Program-made: the position numbers and the translations under genes
NCBI GenBank assembly: GCA_026392535.1
Contig: JAPLBX010000104.1
Coordinates: 1,599 to 10,826, forward strand
Origin: Actinomycetota bacterium
Lineage (GTDB): Bacteria > Actinomycetota > Actinomycetes > S36-B12 > UBA5976
Length of the DNA: 9,228 bases
Direction: 5' to 3'
Notes under the pieces: model-generated
Seen by the model: only the letters and a program-made list of their open reading frames with translations
Told to the model about the DNA's origin: nothing
Databases searched by the model: none
In this document: piece by piece, positions 5,425 through 9,228 of the stretch
Layout of the letters: the number at the start of each line of letters is the position of its first letter
Numbering within the stretch: position 1 is the stretch's first letter

Positions 5425-7056
5425 GTGGTAGCGATTTCTGGTGCAACGGGGAAACAGCAAGTAATTATTGAATCCTTCTTTAAGCGACATGAAAGTGTGT
5501 TCAAAAAGCTTGACACGGCTATCGAGGTTTCCAAATCAAATGCAATGACACGAGAAACGTTTGACGTTAACGCCTCTTTGTCTGGATCTAAGTTGAACAT
5601 CAAAATTGCAGCTACTGATTTACATTCTGTGCGCTGGGCGATAAATGCAGTCCGTAAATGGCTGAAAGCTGGTGCAAAAGAACCACTGGCTCTTACGGAC
5701 AAGCCAGACTTCCGCTGGCGAGGTGTGGTGGAAGGTTTCTACGGAAATCCGTGGACCGCAGAACAAAGACTTAAAGGCGTTGAGTATTTCGGCGACTTCG
5801 GCATGAATTTGTATCTGATTGCGCCAAAAGATGCGCAATGGCAAAGATTTCAGTGGCGAAATCCACTTAGTGATGATTTTCTGAAGGAATTGGCCGAATT
5901 AATTGCCCGTGGAAATGAAAATGCAGTTGATGTTGCGGCTTGTGTTTCGCCAGGGTTATCCGTTACTTATTCGAGTGATGAAGATGTGCAAGCAGTTGTA
6001 AACAAGTTCTTGCAAATGGCTTCGGTGGGTGCTTGGCACTTTGGTCTATTACTAGATGACATTCCAGATGTCCTCACTCACGAAAACGATTTAGCAAAAT
6101 ACGGAAATGTCGCACAAGCACATGCAGATTTCGCAAATCGGGTGCGCACAAAACTAGTTGAAGCTAATCCGTTAGCCCACGTGATTTTGTGTCCGATGCA
6201 TTACGCAGGTCGTGGCACAGAGCCTTACTGTCATGTGATGGGTGATGAACTTCATCCACAAATTGATTTGATGTGGACCGGCCGAGAAATTTGCAGCGGC
6301 TACTTGGATATTGCTGATGCAGTTGTTTTTGATCGCAGCACTCGACGCCCACCTTTCTACTGGGACAACTACCCAGTAAACGATGGTTCGATGGCCAATC
6401 GTTTACACATTGGTCCAATCGAGGGTCGTGAAAAAGGTTTGCACAAATATTCAGCCGGATTACTTGCAAACCCAATGGAACATTTCGAAGCATCACTTAT
6501 TTCGCTTGGCACAATCGGTGATTATTTGTGGTCTACTGAAAATTACTCGGCTTATGAATCTTGGGAAGAGATTTTGGTGGATTTGATTCCAGCTGAAGAA
6601 GATCGCAAAGCAATCCGAGAATTCTTTAGAAACACACTAGGCCTGACAGGTCACTGGTCACCCGAGTTCAATCAAACAATTGGCGCTTGCTCCAGTGCTT
6701 GGCGAGACGGCAATCCTGAGAAAGCTGCGCAAGCTGCGCGTGAAGCTGCCAAGAAGATTCGTCAAAATCACAAAGTTATTAGCAGCGACAGTTTTTGTGC
6801 TCAACTTCTAAGAAATGAAATTGCTCCTTGGTTGGATAAATACGCACTTGGTGCAGAGTGGCTTGAAGGAATGGCCTCAGTGCTAGATGAATGTGTGTCC
6901 GTGCCAGGTGAGGGCCTTCATGGCCCTAAGAGCGGGCACGCAAAGCTCATCCAATACAGGGCAGAATTGAACGCAACGACCCGCAAGCTCTTTGGCGACG
7001 GATTCGACATAATGCTCGGAGAACTCGCTGGCGAGATAACCTTTGACCGTGACTAA
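5425..7056 (+). CDS. GH84 beta-N-acetylglucosaminidase (O-GlcNAcase-like), intracellular
   Basis: This 543-residue glycoside hydrolase removes terminal beta-linked GlcNAc by substrate-assisted catalysis. Residues 1-90 form a short N-terminal domain of the type that precedes GH84 catalytic domains. The catalytic domain (about 96-385) shows WRGVVEGFYGNPW at 98-110, GMNLYLIAPKDA at 126-137, LLLDDIPD at 208-215 with the catalytic pair Asp211/Asp212, CPMHYAG at 256-262, LMWTGREI at 282-289 and WDNYPVND at 313-320. The rest (about 385-543) is helical. There is no signal peptide or membrane segment, so it should act in the cytoplasm on imported oligosaccharides or glycoconjugates. The start is GTG at 5425 with TAGGAG (5415-5420) just upstream, spaced 4 nt, and the gene follows the kinase by 7 nt. 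The N-terminal domain seems somewhat short, but no better upstream start is available. Confidence 0.95.
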   Translation: MVAISGATGKQQVIIESFFKRHESVFKKLDTAIEVSKSNAMTRETFDVNASLSGSKLNIKIAATDLHSVRWAINAVRKWLKAGAKEPLALTDKPDFRWRGVVEGFYGNPWTAEQRLKGVEYFGDFGMNLYLIAPKDAQWQRFQWRNPLSDDFLKELAELIARGNENAVDVAACVSPGLSVTYSSDEDVQAVVNKFLQMASVGAWHFGLLLDDIPDVLTHENDLAKYGNVAQAHADFANRVRTKLVEANPLAHVILCPMHYAGRGTEPYCHVMGDELHPQIDLMWTGREICSGYLDIADAVVFDRSTRRPPFYWDNYPVNDGSMANRLHIGPIEGREKGLHKYSAGLLANPMEHFEASLISLGTIGDYLWSTENYSAYESWEEILVDLIPAEEDRKAIREFFRNTLGLTGHWSPEFNQTIGACSSAWRDGNPEKAAQAAREAAKKIRQNHKVISSDSFCAQLLRNEIAPWLDKYALGAEWLEGMASVLDECVSVPGEGLHGPKSGHAKLIQYRAELNATTRKLFGDGFDIMLGELAGEITFDRD

Positions 7057-7537
7057 TGATCTGTATGACCTAACCTTCACTACCAATAAGGGTGAAAACG
7101 TAAGTTTGAATCAATATGCTGGAAAAGCTATATTGATTGTGAACACCGCCAGCAAGTGCGGGCTAACCCCGCAATATGAAGGACTGCAGTCCTTGCATAA
7201 GAAATACGAATCTGATGGCCTAGTTGTCATTGGCTTCCCATGCGATCAATTTGCACATCAAGAACCTGGCAATGACACAGACATCGCTGAATTTTGCTCA
7301 ATTAATTACGGAGTGGATTTCACTCTTTCTTCTAAAGTAGATGTAAACGGATCTAAAGCCCACCCAATCTATAAATACCTTAAGAAGAAATCCGGTGGAC
7401 TTTTGGGTGGTCTGATTAAGTGGAACTTCACCAAATTCTTAGTTTCTCCCGATGGCAAAACAATTAAGCGCTACGCGCCAACTGTTTTGCCAAGTGCTCT
7501 TGAAGCCGACATCTCGTCATACCTTGCTCGCAGCTAA
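7049..7537 (+). CDS. Glutathione peroxidase family protein (Cys type, probably thioredoxin-dependent)
   Basis: This 162-residue thioredoxin-fold peroxidase reduces hydrogen peroxide or organic hydroperoxides. It has Cys in place of selenocysteine. Visible motifs are NTASKCGLTPQYEGL at 32-46 (peroxidatic Cys37), GFPCDQFAHQEPG at 62-74 (Cys65, active-site Gln71; the common CNQF reads CDQF), EFCSINYGVDF at 81-91 (Cys83, at the position of the resolving Cys in yeast Gpx3), and KWNFTKFLV at 124-132 (Trp125 and Asn126 of the Cys-Gln-Trp-Asn active site). The two-Cys layout points to thioredoxin rather than glutathione as reductant. The GTG start at 7049 overlaps the GH84 stop by 8 bp; a TTG at 7043 is an alternative with a better-spaced, weak purine stretch. 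It probably shares the transcript with the glycan genes without being functionally linked to them. Confidence 0.93.
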   Translation: MTNDLYDLTFTTNKGENVSLNQYAGKAILIVNTASKCGLTPQYEGLQSLHKKYESDGLVVIGFPCDQFAHQEPGNDTDIAEFCSINYGVDFTLSSKVDVNGSKAHPIYKYLKKKSGGLLGGLIKWNFTKFLVSPDGKTIKRYAPTVLPSALEADISSYLARS

Positions 7538-7563
7538 ACTTGAATTCAGTTGAGGAGCAGTAA

Positions 7564-8478
7564 ATGAATCGAGATAATCGCCGTTTAAGAATCGTTTTAA
7601 TTGCTGCACTCGTTTTCTTAATGGGTACTGGATATATCTTTACCAGCGCAAATGCTGCACTAAATGAATCAATTATTAACGCTCCAAAACCTTCCAAATC
7701 TTCAACACCTACACCAACTCAAGAATCTCAAGAAACAGCCGCTTTGTCCGCGATCAACAAAGTGCAAAAGTCCAAAGGCTGCAACTTTGATTTATTGGCA
7801 GAAACTGTCGCAAGTTCAGCTGGCACCTGCAACATATTGGTGGTTGGCGATTCCTTAGGCAACAACTTGGCATACGGAATGCAAAGACAACTAGATAAAA
7901 CTTCCGGTATTGATTTGGTGATTAAGAGTAAGTCATCAACCGGACTTTCAAACTCCTGGTTTTATAACTGGCCGAAGAAAATTGGCCCATTTATTAATGC
8001 AAGCGATCCAGATCTTGTGATTGTTATGTTAGGTACCAACGACCATCAGAATATGAATATAGATGGATCGGTTGCCCAGTTTGATTCTAAGAAGTGGAAT
8101 GCAAGATATGAAGCTGAGGCAACAAAACTGATAAAGCAGTCTCTAGATTCAGGCGCTTACGTGATTTGGGTGGGCCTGCCAGTTATGCAGTCTTCGTACT
8201 TTGCTAGTTACATGGCGGTATTAAATGAACGTTCGTCCACAGCTGTTTCACAAAACTCTGGAGCAACTTTTATTCCCACTTGGGATTACATGGCCGATAA
8301 CAAGGGCAAATATCGTGAATGGGCCAAGGTAAACGGTAGAAATCAAAAGATTCGCGGCACAGATGGAATCCATTTCACCTGGGTGGGTCAAAATGTCTTA
8401 GCAACATATGTAATTTCACAGATGCAAGATATCTTCAATGTGAAAATGAAATCTAAAGGAAAAATGCTTTTTGACTAA
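7564..8478 (+). CDS. Secreted or membrane-anchored SGNH/GDSL hydrolase, DUF459-like
   Basis: This 304-residue protein has a basic N-terminus and one hydrophobic segment (about 9-27) ending near TSANA, consistent with a signal peptide or signal anchor. A Pro/Ser/Thr-rich linker (about 40-56) follows, then an SGNH hydrolase domain (about 88-292). Block I is VVGDSLGNNLAYG at 93-105 (nucleophile Ser97), block III is MLGTNDHQ at 155-162 (Asn159), and block V is GTDGIHFTW at 265-273 (Asp267/His270). Two Cys (73 and 89) flank the start of the domain and may form a disulfide. GAGGAG (7552-7557) is ideally placed 6 nt before the ATG. The likely role is esterase or acyl transfer on an extracytoplasmic glycan, inferred from the family and from the adjacent acyltransferase-3 gene; the substrate is not visible. 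It ends convergent with that gene. Confidence 0.85.
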   Translation: MNRDNRRLRIVLIAALVFLMGTGYIFTSANAALNESIINAPKPSKSSTPTPTQESQETAALSAINKVQKSKGCNFDLLAETVASSAGTCNILVVGDSLGNNLAYGMQRQLDKTSGIDLVIKSKSSTGLSNSWFYNWPKKIGPFINASDPDLVIVMLGTNDHQNMNIDGSVAQFDSKKWNARYEAEATKLIKQSLDSGAYVIWVGLPVMQSSYFASYMAVLNERSSTAVSQNSGATFIPTWDYMADNKGKYREWAKVNGRNQKIRGTDGIHFTWVGQNVLATYVISQMQDIFNVKMKSKGKMLFD

Positions 8479-9228
8479 TTGTTGAGATAGAGATACTCAA
8501 CAATCAAGCTTCCATTCCATACAATTGCAATCGAGATTAGAAGAGTCGCCAATACGGCCAAGCCATCTCTTTGAAGTTTTGCTGAGTGCCTAATCGGATT
8601 TTCAAAATAATGATACGAAATCATTGCGCAAGCAAAAGTTCCTGCGATTGCGATTACCTGTTGCAAGAGAGTTACCCCTAGGACATGGGCTGACAACAAA
8701 AGCAATGGGAAATGCCACAAATATAGGGAATAGGAAATATCCCCGATATAAGTAATTGTTTTGCCACTCAACCAATGCACAGGACCTTTGCCAAGTTGCC
8801 GGCTACCACTCCAAATGATTAGCGCTGTAGCCCCGCAAGGAATCCAAGCGTTAACACCTGGAAAGGATGAACTTTCAGACAGGGCCGCTACTCCATAGAC
8901 GAGAACGACAATGGCAGCGATTGAAATTAGACCATTGATGCGCTTGGTTCTCTCTGCCCAAGCAATTGGAATGCAAGCGACAAGTCCACCAAGTGCTAAT
9001 TCCCAAAACCTAGTGAAAGGAGAGTAGTAGGCAGCTGTCGGGTTGGTGGCTGTGTAGATAGCACTCCAAATCGCAGAAGCAGAGACTGCCAACAAAAGAA
9101 AAACACGAGTATTCCGCAGACGACTGTTATTACCCGTATTGTTATTACCAAAATATGAGATCACAAAAATAATTAGTGGGTAAATAAAATAAAACTGTTC
9201 TTCAACAGCTAGAGACCAAAAATGAGTT
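8475..9228 (-). CDS. Acyltransferase-3 (OafA/YrhL-like) membrane protein, C-terminal part
   Basis: The gene runs off the right edge: the frame stays open to 9227 and gives 250 residues, so the GTG at 9162-9164 is internal, not a start. The first residues visible are HFWSLAVEEQFYFIYP (2-17), the hallmark acyltransferase-3 motif, followed by about eight membrane segments. These include RFWELALGGLVA, ISYSLYLWHFPLLLL and SYHYFENPIRH, all typical of OafA/YrhL-type acyltransferases that move acetyl or other acyl groups across the membrane to surface glycans. The protein stops soon after the last membrane helix (VLATLLISIAIVWNGSLIV), where many relatives continue into a fused SGNH domain. The neighbouring gene at 7564-8478 encodes a stand-alone SGNH protein. 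The TAG stop (8475-8477) overlaps the stop of that convergent gene by 4 bp. Confidence 0.93.
   Translation of the reverse strand, partial: THFWSLAVEEQFYFIYPLIIFVISYFGNNNTGNNSRLRNTRVFLLLAVSASAIWSAIYTATNPTAAYYSPFTRFWELALGGLVACIPIAWAERTKRINGLISIAAIVVLVYGVAALSESSSFPGVNAWIPCGATALIIWSGSRQLGKGPVHWLSGKTITYIGDISYSLYLWHFPLLLLSAHVLGVTLLQQVIAIAGTFACAMISYHYFENPIRHSAKLQRDGLAVLATLLISIAIVWNGSLIVEYLYLNN
8478..8504. terminator. Perfect 9 bp inverted repeat at convergent gene ends, possible bidirectional terminator
   Basis: ATTGTTGAG (8478-8486) and CTCAACAAT (8496-8504) form a perfect 9 bp stem around a 9 nt loop, right after the plus-strand stop and inside the last codons of the minus-strand gene. In the minus direction an AT-rich AAAAA-TGC-TTTTT tract (about 8462-8472 on the plus strand) lies just beyond. 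The stem is AT-rich and has no U-tract on the plus side, so termination is plausible but not canonical. Confidence 0.4.

Noticed and set aside
5394..5702. Minus-strand open frame of 102 codons across the kinase/GH84 junction
   Set aside because: It has no recognisable family features and is antisense to the two well-supported genes and their ribosome-binding site.
6164..6496. Minus-strand open frame of 110 codons inside GH84
   Set aside because: It is antisense to a strongly conserved GH84 catalytic domain and has no recognisable motif or ribosome-binding site.
9162..9164. GTG as the start of the acyltransferase
   Set aside because: The frame continues upstream to the window edge and encodes the hallmark HFWSLAVEEQFY motif, so the GTG is an internal Val codon.

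Overview
The window looks like part of a small, moderately low-GC actinobacterial genome; a planktonic, streamlined lineage such as the freshwater acI group is my best guess. This is inferred from tight gene packing (4-8 bp overlaps), family-level protein resemblance and the near absence of intergenic DNA. It is not proven by any marker gene. I see no mobile element, CRISPR array, tRNA or rRNA.

Layout. Positions 1-1819 hold a leftward pair: a two-SIS-domain sugar-phosphate isomerase/deaminase (941-1819), then nagA (N-acetylglucosamine-6-phosphate deacetylase, 1-936, running off the window). A 128 bp divergent control region (1820-1947) carries two leader hairpins and an AT-rich imperfect palindrome. 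Rightward, 1948-7537 is one compact operon. It encodes a ROK-family repressor, a GH4 6-phospho-beta-glycosidase broken by a frameshift (3165-4151 and 4148-4426), a BadF/BadG-type GlcNAc kinase-like protein (4419-5417), an intracellular GH84 beta-N-acetylglucosaminidase (5425-7056) and a Cys-type glutathione peroxidase (7049-7537). After a 26 bp gap comes a secreted or membrane-anchored SGNH (DUF459-like) hydrolase (7564-8478). It ends tail-to-tail, with a 4 bp overlap, against the C-terminal part of an acyltransferase-3 membrane protein (8475-9228, minus strand, start outside the window).

How the genes may work together. GH84 would release GlcNAc inside the cell from beta-linked GlcNAc oligosaccharides or conjugates. 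The kinase would make GlcNAc-6-P, NagA would deacetylate it to GlcN-6-P, and the SIS protein would deaminate and isomerise that to fructose-6-P. ROK would act as the sugar-responsive switch of the divergent operons. The sugar transporter is not in the window. GH4 would add cleavage of a 6-phosphorylated disaccharide, but here it is interrupted exactly where a conserved family segment is missing. The SGNH/acyltransferase pair is a separate module, probably for acylation or deacylation of a cell-surface glycan.

The points most worth checking are the GH4 break (apparently a deletion of about 22 bp rather than a one-base error), the cytoplasmic GH84 coupled to a kinase, the divergent control region, and the split acyltransferase/SGNH pair with a perfect hairpin at their overlapping stops.
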